Source of the DNA: Circinella minor
Lineage: Eukaryota > Mucoromycota > Mucoromycetes > Mucorales > Lichtheimiaceae
Direction: 5' to 3'
DNA length: 64,000 bases
NCBI GenBank assembly: GCA_016758965.1
Contig: JAEPRB010000110.1
Location: 1-64,000 of the forward strand
Below the pieces are notes generated by a model. That model was not told the DNA's origin and did no database searches. It saw only the letters and a program-made list of their open reading frames with translations. A program made the translations under genes and the position numbers. This document shows, one piece after another, positions 34,412 through 45,953 of the stretch (position 1 is the first letter of the stretch; each line of letters begins with the position of its first letter).

Positions 34412-35722
34412 GGAACCACTACGGACGGGGATTGGGCTGCTCAATTTGATCGACAAGATCAAATTAAACAAGAAGGGCAGCAAAAAGATATGTCAGAAGA
34501 AGAAATGCAAAAGGTCTTTGGGAAGGGGAGTGAAATGGATGATTGGGTTCAACAATACCAACAAAATATTGCCCATTTGAAAAATACACAGGATGCGGAA
34601 TGGGATAACTTACAAAAGGATTGGGAACGATTGACACCACAAGAAGAAGGTATGGGTTATCGAGCTGTGAATCCTGATTACGATACCTACAATTTTGCTA
34701 CGGACAATCCTTACTTGTTAAATCCTTCAGCCATCGATCGAACACAACACGAGACTTTAGCTGATTCGATCATGGCATTGGAAGCGAAGGCACAATTAGC
34801 AACATCAGATGCATCTGCTTGGCAAGAATTAGGTTTCAAACAACAAGAAAATGAACGCGATGCCTCTGCTATTGCTGCTTTACGACGTGCTGTTTCAATG
34901 GATCCTGGACTTTTGGATGGATGGCTTGCGCTGGCAGTGAGCTATACGAACGAAAATTGTCGATTGGATGCTTATGATGCATTGGAACAATGGATTACAA
35001 ATAATGAAAAGTATAAACATTTAGTTGGATCAGGCAAAACGCCTATGGAACATAATCGTCATGGATATATTACAAATTTGTTTTTAGATGCTGCACGAAG
35101 TTCACCGGGTGCTGAAATGGATGCCGATGTACAAGTTGGTTTGGGTATTTTGTTTAATGTTTCTGAAGAATATAGTAAAGCTATTGATTGTTTCAAAGCA
35201 GCATTACAAAGTAGACCTCAAGATTATTTGTTATGGAACAAGTTGGGAGCGACTTTGGCTAATTCTCGGGATCCTACAGGGGCGATCGACTCTTATTTTA
35301 ATGCTTTGGAAATTAATCCTTCTTATGTTCGAGCACGTTACAATTTGGCTATCAGTTGTATTAATTTGGGTCAACATCGTGAAGCTGCTGAACATCTTTT
35401 GACAGCATTGGCAATACAACAAACGGCAGATGCTCAAAATGCTTCCATGATGGTTGATGAACAAGGCAATCGAGTCCCAGTACAAGGAGGCATGAGTGAT
35501 AATGTTTGGGATAGTTTACGTATGCTCATGTTCATGTATGTATAGACAAACCATTTTTTTTTTTTTTTAATGTCTTCCTATTTTTTTTTTAAAAAAAAAA
35601 ATAGAAATATTTGACTGATTATGTATACACTTTAATTATTTGATAGGATGAACCGTGAAGATCTTGCAGGACAATGTAATAATCGAAACTTGGATGGTTT
35701 TCGAGGAGAATTTGATTTTTAA
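32742..35722 (+). CDS. PEX5: Peroxisomal targeting signal 1 receptor Pex5
   Basis: Six exons: 32742-32846, 32998-33033, 33117-33167, 33316-33532, 33702-35535 and 35647-35722, giving 772 aa. It binds PTS1 cargo in the cytosol, docks on Pex13/Pex14 and is recycled after ubiquitination. The N-terminus has the conserved GADCGPANPMSSLM with Cys14, the site of recycling monoubiquitination in the family. The disordered N-terminal half holds nine WxxxF/Y-type docking motifs (WAADF, WHDDF, WDHEF, WANEF, WAKEF, WSEDF, WSNEF, WAEDF, WAAQF). A Met/Gly repeat and a poly-Gln tract lie between the eighth and ninth. The C-terminal TPR domain is clear (AWQELGFKQQENERDASAIA, LLWNKLGATLANSRDPTGAI, YVRARYNLAISCINLGQHRE). 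It ends NRNLDGFRGEFDF. Longer than usual because of the expanded docking region. Confidence 0.97.
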
Positions 35723-36116
35723 TCCTATGAATAGCAATAACAATATTACCACTAAAGATAATGTAATAGAGCAACATCAAAACATTCAATTAAAAGTTGC
35801 ATCGTCTCAACATACCTCAAAAATATGGACTACACCAAAAGCGACATGGTGTGTCTTTCCTTATCAAGAAATTCTTTGAATACACTGGTTCCTCCTCTTA
35901 TCTCACTTTTACCTTATCTCTTACTCTCTCTCTCTATAAAAAAAAAATGTATAAATAGTTGATTTTCTTTTTCTTTGTTTAATTGTGCTTTTTCTATTTT
36001 TTTTCTCATATATATCTATTTTACCAGCTTTTTCATTAAAAAAAAAATAGTTGTTGTGGAACAGAAACATTCTAGAATTTCTGAAGAATATAATTATTTT
36101 TATTATTTACCTATTA
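35723..36116. other. Convergent spacer between PEX5 and EME1
   Basis: Tail-to-tail spacer of 394 bp containing AATAAA-like and AT-rich 3' signals and a (CT)n tract near 35916-35934. No gene is seen. The open frame at 35655-35879 (+) is the other frame of the last PEX5 exon running into the 3' region. Confidence 0.6.
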
Positions 36117-36449
36117 TTATGCAATATGAATTTCATCATCCGTAGATGAAAAAATGGTATAAATTTTTTTTGACATATGTTTGTTAATAGTACGATCTCG
36201 TTGTGATATCACACTACGTTCTACTTCAATATCTGCTAATAATTCTTCTTTTTTTTGAACATCAGAACCTAATCTTTCGTAAGCTTGATGTAAAGAAGTT
36301 AAACTTGGATATTCACTTGTAATAGCTTCAGCAACGGCTGGTGTACATAATTGAATTTCTTGTAACATTTTAGACCAAGCATCAGCAGCATTTGTACCAC
36401 TTTTAGCAGGTCCTTGATGTCGAAAGAATTTGGTATTTCGATGTCTATA

Positions 36450-36480
<31 letters not shown>

Positions 36481-38812
36481 ATGAGATTTTCTTGTGTCAT
36501 TCATATATAAAATAGATTAAACTAAAAAAAAAAAAAAAAAAAAAAGGTGTAGATTCTTTACTTGTATATAGAATTAGCAATATCAGCAGTTAAAGCAACA
36601 ATCCAATCCACTGAATCTGCTTGATCCGTTGTCGGTACCAATCGAACATTTTTCATCATTTGTAAATAAGTAAGTTTTTCTTCCATATCCGCTTTAGTGG
36701 GTCCTGTTCGAGCCGCTTCCATAATTGGATCATTACTTTTACTTGTCGTCGTTGCTTTTCTTCTAGAACCACCAGCACCTTGTTCTTGTTGTTGACTCAG
36801 ATTCTCCAATACAGCCTTGTTAAAATCACGTTGAGCCAACAATGTTTTCTTTTTATAATAAGATTCTAAACCTTCCATCATTAAAATAATTTTACGATCG
36901 TGACCCGCACGAGATTGTATTCTATCTATTTGGGTATCCATATCTTCTTCTTCTTTTCCTTGTAATAATTTACATAGTTGTTGCATATCCATGAACAAAA
37001 GAACGTAAGGTTCTTGAATCATTCGAACTTGATTATCAGCATAAGGAATAAAAGATCCTTGTTCATCATCCCATGCTGCTGTACATTTTCGACGCCAAGT
37101 AATTGTGTGAAGTCCAGTATCGGTAGCTCGAAAATCTGCTTCTTTTTCTTTGACAACTTGTTTTAAAAGTTCCCCACGAGGCGAACAAGCAAATTCGGGT
37201 CGTACTTCTAAAATCATTTCAACAAGAAGTTCTTGACGATTGGTACGTAATCGATTGACATGATCAAATAATCTTTTACGTTCTTTTTCAACCTATTATC
37301 CATGGATGAATGGGATTTGATATATATATATATACTATTATTATTAACTGGTTTTCATACTTTCTTCGTTATCATCTAATTATGAATTTTGTTTTGATTC
37401 CAACCTTTTTTTCTTGTTTGGCATGTTCTCGTTCAGCCTACGTTATTGTAATCATCATTGTATTTTTTTTTATGAACATCACACACAAAACTATTGTATT
37501 ATATATGATTTTGCATGATTTCGTAAAAAAAAAAAGCTGTTTTCTTTTAATTATTTACCTTTTTAGCATTCTGTTCTTCTTTACGTTTCTCTGCTTTTTG
37601 TTTTCTTTCTTCAGCTTTTTGTCTATTAAGTCTTTCTCTTTTTTCCTTTGCCGTTTCATCAGTACGAACAGAAGAAGAGCCTACCGAATCTTCTTCTTCA
37701 TTATCATCATCATCATTACTACTATCCCATTGTTTAAGAAAGTCAATGTCTACTGAGGGTGATTTTTGTTTCTTTGACATAAAAGTTGTTTTATTCTTCT
37801 TTGATTGTCTCCCTTTTCCTTTTTCTTTATTCTTATTTTTTGATAATAATAATTCTTCTTCTGCCTCACTTTCCCATTCTTTTAAGAAATCGAAAGAAGG
37901 TGAAGATTTTCGTTTCCTTGACGATAACCTATGTTCTTCTTGATCCAAAAGTTCCAATGGTGTATAAGTTCGTTTTTTTGTTGATTTTATGGTTGATGAT
38001 GATGATGATGATGGTTCTTGATTCATTTCTTCGTTACGTATTTTATCCAATCTATCTAATGTAGTATAGTTATGTGGAGGTGTATCATCCAATTCAATGG
38101 TATCAATAGGTTGAGTCTCTTTATGTGTCATTTGAGTAATAAGTGCATCTAATGATGGAAGTGAATCGTTATCATCATCTTCGTCTTTATTATTGTTACT
38201 AGGATAGGGTGAGTGAGTAGTAGTAGTAGTAGCTGTTTTTGTTATTGATTTTATTCGTTGAGGTTGATCAGGTGAAGAATCAATGGATATTCTTTTATTA
38301 GGTATAAAAAAAAAATAAAAAATAAAAAATAAGTATATATTAGTTTTAAATTATTTTCTTAAACTTACTGTCGTTGTATTGTATTAGTAGTAAGTACAGA
38401 AGAAGAATGTGTTGATTTTTGTTTTAATGATTGTTGTTTTTGTGAAAGTGGTTGTTCCATGTCGTCATCAGAATCAAGTATAATAGTAGCTTGGTTTATT
38501 CTTAATGTTGGATCACATTCAGTTCCTTCTAGAAACTATACAGTTATATTTATCACATTGAGAATGAAATTAACTACTTTTACTTATTTCAAAATATGGG
38601 AAAGATTTATTATTATTTTTTCAGAGAATGGAAAAGAGGAGAGAGAGCAAAAAAAAAAAAAAAACACCACGTACACTTCCGTCAAGTATACGATTGATTG
38701 TTATTTCGACACTTTTTGTCTTTTTTAAATCGGTACGAATATCTGATAATGACTGATCAGTACATAATTCTCGTACTTGAATCACCATACGATCAAGTTC
38801 ATCGGGGTTCAT
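36117..38812 (-). CDS. EME1: Structure-specific endonuclease subunit Eme1 with N-terminal CUE-like domain
   Basis: Five exons: 38812-38675, 38535-38369, 38291-37559, 37292-36562 and 36444-36117, giving 698 aa. Eme1 is the non-catalytic partner of Mus81, which cuts branched DNA and Holliday-type junctions in the nucleus. The C-terminal half shows the degenerate ERCC4 domain (KVEKERKRLFDHVNRLRTNR, TITWRRKCTAAWDDEQGSF, KIILMMEGLESYYKKK) and the helix-hairpin-helix end (AEAITSEYPSLTSLHQAYER, KEELLADIEVERS, NKHMSKKIYTIFSS). The first exon encodes a compact CUE-like helix bundle (MNPDELDRMVIQVRELCTDQ, TKSVEITINRILDGS). Residues of about 60-70 read ATIILDSDDD, a good SUMO-interaction motif. A long acidic/basic linker with two repeats of the form FDFLKEWESEAEE and IDFLKQWDSSNDD follows. 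The CUE-like unit is unusual for Eme1. Confidence 0.9.
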
Positions 38813-39014
38813 TATAGGTTATATAATATGTTTAAAAATAGATAAAGGTTATTTGAAGAAAAAGAACAAAAATCGAGAGATAAAAAAAAAAAAGATCAAG
38901 TAACGCGAAAATAAAATAAAAAAAGTTTAAACGCGAACTCGCCACGTTTAACAAATCATGCGTAACCTTGGTGAAACATTTTTTTTTATTTATAAATAAT
39001 AATTAAAATGATTT

Positions 39015-40276
39015 TTAACCTCTTAAAGCACCATCAAGACGAATCACTGATCCATTTAACATGGAATTATTAATAATATGAAGTACAAGGTCACTGAATT
39101 CGCTAGGTTGTCCATATCGTTTAGGAAATAAGGATACAGGTGCTTCAACACCAGGAATGGCTCGAGCTAGTGGTGTGTCTATAATAATAATTTAAATTAT
39201 TCTAGCCGTTGCTACGTATTACGTACGTATTTGAAAGAGAAAAATGATAATTTACGTACCAAATGGACCGGGAGCAATGCTCATGACTCTGATACCAAAA
39301 TTGGATAATTCTCGAGCTAATGGAAGTGTCATACCAGCAACACCCGCTATTTAAACAATAACCTTCATATTTAGCCAGTGTATTTACGTTTCTCTATTCT
39401 TTTCAAATGAAAATATATATATACCTTTAGAAGTTCCATAGCCTACCAAAGTACCATCCAAACCCAACATGGATGATGTTGTAATTATTATACCTCGTTC
39501 ACCTGGTAGAAATATAGTGGTGTGTGAAAGAGTCAATTGATATTGTATATTACAACACTAAGTTATATTAATTACCATCTTGATTCAAAGGTTTATTATT
39601 CATAATGACTTGAGCCACTTGTTGGGCTACATTATAGGAGCCCAATAAGTTGATTGTAACCACATGTTTGAATTGCGAATAACTTGTTAATTGGTTATTT
39701 GGGCCATATCCTTCAATACTTTGTGGTGGCCATACAATACCACTACATATGACAGCACCTACCAAAAATAATTCTTCATTGTTGTTTTTAAAGTGACATA
39801 AACCATTTTGAATAGCATCTTTCACTTGTTCTTCTGATGTTACATCTACTGATCCAGAGCTATATGCTTTGTCAGATCCAAAGGATTCAACCATTTCATT
39901 TGCACCAGTTGAGTTGATATCCATAATCTATGTAAATACAATAAATTTGAAATATATATAAGTATAAAATTTATTATAGGAATCAAGCAGTCGTTCGTTT
40001 TTTTTTTTTTTTTTTTTTTTGATAATATGTAAAAAAAAAAAAAAAAAAATGTGTAAACATACTATAACATGACCGCCTTGTTCAATAATTGATTTCGTAA
40101 CTTGTTGACCTAATCCACTTGCTCTAATGTTTTTAAATATATTTGGTACGTAAATACGTGATAAAAGAATGAATTTTTTTTTTTTTTTTTGATCAATGAT
40201 AAGAAATAAAAAGATTCATTAATATTTGTATATTTTACCCTCCAGTAACAACAAAAATATGTCCTTGTACATGCAT
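39015..40276 (-). CDS. HSD17B10: Short-chain dehydrogenase, 3-hydroxyacyl-CoA dehydrogenase type 2 (HSD10-like)
   Basis: Six exons: 40276-40239, 40123-40063, 39927-39576, 39502-39425, 39346-39260 and 39178-39015, giving 259 aa (human HSD10 261 aa). It should oxidise 3-hydroxyacyl-CoA with NAD in beta-oxidation or branched amino acid breakdown, usually in mitochondria. The N-terminus [20 protein letters not shown] carries the Rossmann TGGxxGLG motif. HVIIMDIN places an Asp after strand two, indicating NAD rather than NADP. Later come [10 protein letters not shown] (the NAG-type strand; here CSG), [20 protein letters not shown] with the catalytic YxxxK, and [14 protein letters not shown]. The end IIRL-type block [13 protein letters not shown] closes the fold. 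The usual NAG motif is altered to CSG, a minor oddity. There is no obvious presequence. Confidence 0.88.
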
Positions 40277-41118
40277 ATTTCTTTTTATTTCCCTTTATAC
40301 TATGTGAGTGAAAAGAATACTTTTTTATTACATGGACTTAGCAGACTGGGCTACTTTTATGCTAAAATATCTTGTTGTTCGCCTGAAATGGAAATGGAGC
40401 ACAAAAAAAAAAAGGGGACTGGACTGGGTTGGTATGACATTATCAAAAGTTAAATTGAAGTGGGACGAATTTAACATGTCTAAATTTTGAAGTTTCCATC
40501 ATCTTCCCCCAGTGTAAAATTACTTTGATTCTATTACTAACCTCAGGTATATATTATTCTTGGGTCAGATATTGATTGAAAAAAAAAAAAAAAGACTTTT
40601 ATGACTTTTTATTATAGTTTTTTTCATCTAACGTCTTTTTTATAAATCAAAAGTTAAAAATAAATAAATAAGGCGAATTCTATTTATTTGATTATTTTGT
40701 ATGATATGGATATTACTGAAGAAACATTGATCAAGATTGTGGGTATATAATGTGTATTTCGGTTTGTTTTTTGAATCATTCCAGAACAAGAAGTTTTTGC
40801 TATTAACAGCGATGTTCAAGAACTGTAAAAAAAAAAGGCTGAGAGGGGGTTTATATAGTTATTCCATACCAGATTATGAGTCACCCAATAAGTACTTTAT
40901 GAAAATCATATTATCCCATACATATGTGCTTTTTGTAATTATATTTATTTATTTAAAAATACAAACTTACTGATATTACTCTTAGTAAGATGTAAATGCA
41001 ATATTAATGTAATTTGAAGAGTGAGTGACGGAGAAGGAGATGAGGAGGGGGGTATATTACATAAAAGATGAAGAAGCATGATCAAGTATTTTAAAATAAT
41101 AACAATATATATATATAT
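40277..41118. other. Spacer with a possible two-exon mini reading frame
   Basis: It lies upstream of the HSD10-like gene and downstream of the Nudix gene. It has poly-A runs at 40579-40592 and 40827-40836. On the plus strand 40706-40742 joined to 40785-40828 would encode a 26-residue peptide with good splice sites; see findings. Other open frames here are short and low in complexity. Confidence 0.4.
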
Positions 41119-41628
41119 TTACTGCATATAACGATGAATAAGATTTTTATATTCTTGATTCAATATATAGTCATCCAATTCATGTCGTGATAACCAAGCA
41201 AAATCGATAATTTCATCACCATCTGGTTTACATTGACCTGAGATCCATTCTGCCCCTATAAATTCTACTTTGGCTCCAATAAAGTTTCTTTTTTTATGTC
41301 GTACAAAGGACGCTGGAAATTCATATTGATAAGTATACATTGGTTCTTGATCCATAAGTCGTACCTTGATATCTGTTCCACATTCTTCAGCCAATTCACG
41401 CAGAGCTGCTTGACTCACTGTTTCACCAAGATCCATTCCTCCCTGAGGAAACTGCCATGCATTATGAAGACGGGGTTTCTTGACAAACAAATACAGAAAT
41501 TCGTTTGGTTTTCTTGAAAGTGACTGAACGTTATTTGTATTTCCAACGTTTGCTGTTTCTGCTGTGGCAGTCATTGCAGGTGTTATTGGTTTTCGTGTTA
41601 CGATTATAGCTGCAACAGAACGATACAT
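41119..41628 (-). CDS. Nudix-domain protein, related to mitoribosomal mL46
   Basis: Single exon, 169 aa, start at MYRSVAAIIVTRKP with no acceptor upstream. The Nudix box is complete: GMDLGETVSQAALRELAEEC G fits GX5EX7REUXEEXGU, so metal-dependent pyrophosphohydrolase activity is possible. The surrounding blocks AWQFPQGG, FIGAKVEFIGAEWISG and EIIDFAWLSRHELDDYILNQ resemble the C-terminal Nudix domain of mL46 (yeast Mrpl17) of the mitochondrial large ribosomal subunit. The usual mL46 N-terminal region of about 100 residues is missing, and the protein is much shorter than mL46. Either it is a stand-alone Nudix hydrolase or a reduced mL46. The N-terminal 25 residues contain several Arg and Thr and could target mitochondria. 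Domain call firm; identity uncertain. Confidence 0.8.
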   Translation of the reverse strand: MYRSVAAIIVTRKPITPAMTATAETANVGNTNNVQSLSRKPNEFLYLFVKKPRLHNAWQFPQGGMDLGETVSQAALRELAEECGTDIKVRLMDQEPMYTYQYEFPASFVRHKKRNFIGAKVEFIGAEWISGQCKPDGDEIIDFAWLSRHELDDYILNQEYKNLIHRYMQ

Positions 41629-42155
41629 TTTGTAATGAAAAAAAAAAAAGAAGTTTTTTGATCTAATGTAAGAAGGTAAGAATGAATTAGGGGTAGAGAT
41701 TAATAAATGATCGCGTTCTTTTATTTTTTATTTTCTCAAAAAAAAAAAAAAAATTGGCGGGCGTTGTATTAAATTCAGTATAACGAAAATGTTGGCTGCG
41801 TCAATTACATAGTGCGAAACAATTATACTTTACGCTTAAATACCGTCCTCCCCCTGATATGTCAATGAATTCATTGTAAAGGTACAAATCACAGCTATGC
41901 ATTTGAAAACTTAAATTTAAATTAAATGCTGCTATGGTAATTAAACTATCATTTTTTTTTGTTAGAGATGCTAAATTATTTCCATAGCAAATTTTTTTTT
42001 TGGGAGATTAAAAAGAATGTGTAAACAAAAATGGAAAATCGGGAAAATGAATTTGATATATGCTAAAAAAAAGAAGTTGTGTGGGGAAAAAAAAAAGAAC
42101 CGATTTTTTTTTTTTTATTTTTTTTTTTTTTTTTTTTTTACACAACTTTGAAATA
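41629..42155. promoter_or_regulatory. Divergent promoter region, Nudix and CTR-like genes
   Basis: Head-to-head spacer of 527 bp. It has A runs near 41639 and 41739, and an almost pure T tract at 42107-42139 directly before the CTR-like start, resembling the T-rich leaders of other genes here. No gene is seen. Confidence 0.5.
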
Positions 42156-43209
42156 ATGGATGCTAATCCTAAACCTATGAAATGGTGGTTTCATCAACGT
42201 AAATAACTGAACAATATATATATATTTTATTAATAAGTTATATAATAAAATAAGAATATGGAGGGGGGAGGGGAGGGGATATTTTTTAAAGTGTACACTT
42301 TAAGTGGAAAAGCTTTATCTGTCTAATATTCTGTTTTTTTTTTTTTTTTTTTTTATAATAATAAATGTCAATCTTGAATAATAATAGATGTAGAAGGTAC
42401 TCATTTACTTTTTGAATCGTTCGTCATTGAAAACAGTCTTTCAAGGTTTTTTGGATACCTTTTTATTTTCGCGATATGCTGGTCAGAACGCGGGTTAACA
42501 TATTTCCTTGAACATCAAAACCACCACTCGTCATCAACAGACAGAGGAGGAGGAAACATTTCTCGACTGAAAAAAATTGGATTACAAACACTACTTTATG
42601 GTACAGCAACCACTTTACGGTTATGGTATATGCTTATAACAATGTACTTTATTATTGACTTTTTTGTTGTTGTGGTAAGTGTTTTTTTTTTCAGTTGTAA
42701 TGAAATAAAGTGATAGAAATTTAATTTTTTTTATATGTGTGAATATTATAGGTTTTTGCATTAACAAGTGGTCAACTTATCATTGAATTCCTTAAATCAA
42801 CACGGTTAGTACCATCTGATTTTAATATTTCAATTTTCATATTGAATGATTGAGAATTTGCAACTAAAATTTTTTTATTTTAAATGTTGTTTGTCTATAT
42901 GGGGGGGGGATATCAATATGTTATTATTTCTTTTAAAGTAGAAATTCATCTACATATCATGTACCTGAAGGGGAAGACGGAGATTCTATTCAACATCTTC
43001 ATCATCGACATAGTTCAAGTACTAGTGGATATACATCATTTGAATACAAAGAAGCTCAACATAATGATATCAGTACAGCAAGTCCACCAGGAAGTGGTGA
43101 TAATAGTAAACGACGTTCAAGACATCGAGATGATATTGAAGAACATCAACGATTATTTACTGTACCTACAGATCATGAAGAATTTGAATTAACTCACAGT
43201 ACACATTAA
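42156..43209 (+). CDS. CTR-family copper transporter-like protein
   Basis: Four exons: 42156-42198, 42388-42674, 42752-42804 and 42942-43209, 216 aa. An equally in-phase acceptor at 42939 would add one residue to the last exon. CTR proteins form trimeric copper(I) channels in plasma or vacuolar membranes. The short N-terminus MDANPKPMKWWFHQ precedes THLLFESFVI, as in the CTR pattern of a Trp/Phe/His block before the first segment. Three hydrophobic segments follow: FFGYLFIFAICW, LWYMLITMYFIIDFFVVVVF and ALTSGQLIIEFL. The second holds the key MxxxM (MLITM). The third lacks the usual GxxxG. The N-terminus has only two Met, few for copper capture. The tail is His/Ser-rich (QHLHHRHSSSTSG). Family assignment is probable, function less so. 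Confidence 0.7.
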
Positions 43210-43821
43210 TAGCTGTTTTTTTTTTCTCTCATATATTTCGCATGGTAGGGATTGGTAATACAGGGCAAACACATACATTTAATTTTTTTTTTTTTTTTTA
43301 AAAAAAAAAGGATTATTTCAACTTTAAAAAATTTTATTCATCAAATGAGGTTTTTGTTGATCATCGTATAAACTTTATTATACAATATATAATATACTAC
43401 TATTACTACTACTATACCACTACTATTTATAAATATCGCTACGTATCACTATATTTTGTTTTATCAATATTGTAATATTACTTGTGTTCCTTTTTTATTC
43501 TTTAAAATTCTGGATTTAATCATGTTCCTGTGAATACTATATAGAAACATCCAGTATGTGTTTTTTTTTTCTCTCTGAGATAAATTAAGTTACGTAGATA
43601 GTAGTAGTACAAGAAGAAAGTAATGGGTGGATAACTCTTCAAGCAATAAACTTGAATTTCAAATTGGGATTCAATAGAGCATATTGGAGTCCAATTTGGC
43701 AGCCACACATGAACCTTAGGATGCATAGTTGATAGAAATATTTTTAATTCTCTTTTTGTCTTCCTTTTTCTTTTTTTTTTTTTTCTATTTATTTGATCGC
43801 CACCCCTTTTTTATATATACT
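43210..43821. other. Spacer between CTR-like and ceramidase genes
   Basis: About 610 bp between two plus-strand genes. A (CTA)n-like tract lies near 43394-43420, and T runs at 43279-43298 and 43770-43784. The latter forms the T-rich leader of the ceramidase gene. No gene is seen. Confidence 0.5.
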
Positions 43822-45903
43822 ATGTTACTTTTCAAACAGCTTTTGCTGTTTCTAATCACAATTGTTTCTGTCTATGGAATAAGCGATTATCAAGAACATC
43901 AACGACGACGACAACAACAACAACAACTGGACACCAGTAATTATAGAATTGGTACCGGTGTTGCAGATATTACTGGCCCTGTAGCCGAAGTTATGATGAT
44001 GGGTTATGCTCAAGTAAATTATTAACACACTTTTTTTCTTTTTATTCTTTTTTGTCCTTCTCATGTTTTCTATGTATTACTACTCTAATTCTTTCCTCAG
44101 TGCGAATGAAAAGCTTATGAAACAAATAAACTTTGTTTTTTATATGTTTTACTAAAACAAAAAAAAAATATTAAAACAGACGGGTCAAACGGGTCAAGGA
44201 TTACTTCAACGAATTTATGCACGTGCCTTTATCATTGAATCCAAAGATAGAAAACAACGTATTTGTTTCGTTAATACAGATACACAATCCATGGGAGATA
44301 TTATAAAAAAACGTGTTATTGAACGATTAAAAGGACTTTATGGAGAGTCTCTTTATACTGAAAAAAATGTAATGCTTTCAAGTACACATTCCCACAGTGG
44401 AATGGGAGGTTACATACAACATTGTACGTAATTATAAACTTTCTTTCTTTCTTTTCTCTTGATTTGGAACAAAATGCATCGTTTGTGATACGATACTTTA
44501 TAAATCTGGAATCGTGCCAGATTTATTTTTATTCTGATTTGGACAAAAAAATTAAATAGACTGTTTTGTGTTACTTTCATTTTTTAGTACTTTATGAAAT
44601 TTCTGCATTGGGTTATATCGAAGAAACCAATAAGCCTATGGTGGAAGGGATTGTCAATGCTATTTCTCGTGCACATCAGAAATTACAAAAAGGAAATGTG
44701 GTTGTTAAACGTGGTGAATTATTGGATACCAATATAAGTCGTTCTCCACAAGCATATCTATTGAATCCTGAAGAAGAACGAGCTCAATATAAATATGATG
44801 TGGATAAAGATATGACTATGTTAAGTTTTCTTAATAGTGGTGGTGATGGACTTGGTGTTCTCAGCTGGTATGTAGATTCTTTTTATATATCTCTATATAC
44901 ATACCAAATAATCATATATATTTTAACATCTCGTTCATTATATAACCAGGTTTCCTGTTCATGGTGTATCAGTGAACAATACCAATCGACTTATTAACGG
45001 TGATAATAAGGGTTATGCTGCTTATGCTGCAGAAAAACATTTTAATCCCGATAGTTTACCTGGCAAAGGACAGTTTGTTGCTGCATTTGCACAAGCAAAT
45101 GAAGGAGATGTCAGTCCTAATACGTTTGGCGCATATTGTACTGGAACCGATATTCCTTGTGATGGAACAAAAGAAACAAAATGCCCCGGAACATCAACTT
45201 GTAATGGAAGGTAATATATAAAGTATACTATTTTTACCCCCCAGACTAGTTATTATTACTGTATTACTGTTATTAGTGAGTTTCTTTAACGCTTCTACTC
45301 ATTTGATATTATATTACGTATTTAAAAACAGAGGTCCTGGATGGAAAGTGAGTGATCTAGAATCAAATCGTATTATTGGACAAAACCAGGCGGATATGGC
45401 AATTAAATTATACAATGATCATTCATCCAATATTATGTCGGTGGGTGGGCCGATCGATTATCGTCAAAAATATTGGGATATTAGTACTGTGGTTATTCAA
45501 CGGGAAAATGGAACAACTGCATCTTTATGTCCTCCTGCTATGGTAAATAGTAATACCATACTTAATTATGCAATGTTTTTTTTTCCCATACACATATAGA
45601 GAAATGAAATTTACTCATTTTTTTTTCTTTTATAGGGTTATGCTTTTGGTAAAAGTTTTATGTTAATATATCATAGTTACTTTGATATGTGTTGCTTTAT
45701 TTTTTTTATTTTATTTGTAAACTCGTATCCTACTTTTGTATGCAGATAGAATAACTTTTTCACATATAACATCTTTTTTTTATATATTCATATGTAGCTG
45801 CTGGTACTACCGATGGCCCTGCCTTGTCAGGCTTTTACCAAGTATGGAATAATTCACCTTAATGAGAAAAAAGCCTGTATTAACAGCGCGCATGTAACCT
45901 TTT

Positions 45904-45953
<50 letters not shown>

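Noticed and set aside
43729..43821. Upstream extension of ceramidase with a Phe run
   Set aside because: The added residues come from a T run and would bury the clear signal peptide that begins at 43822.
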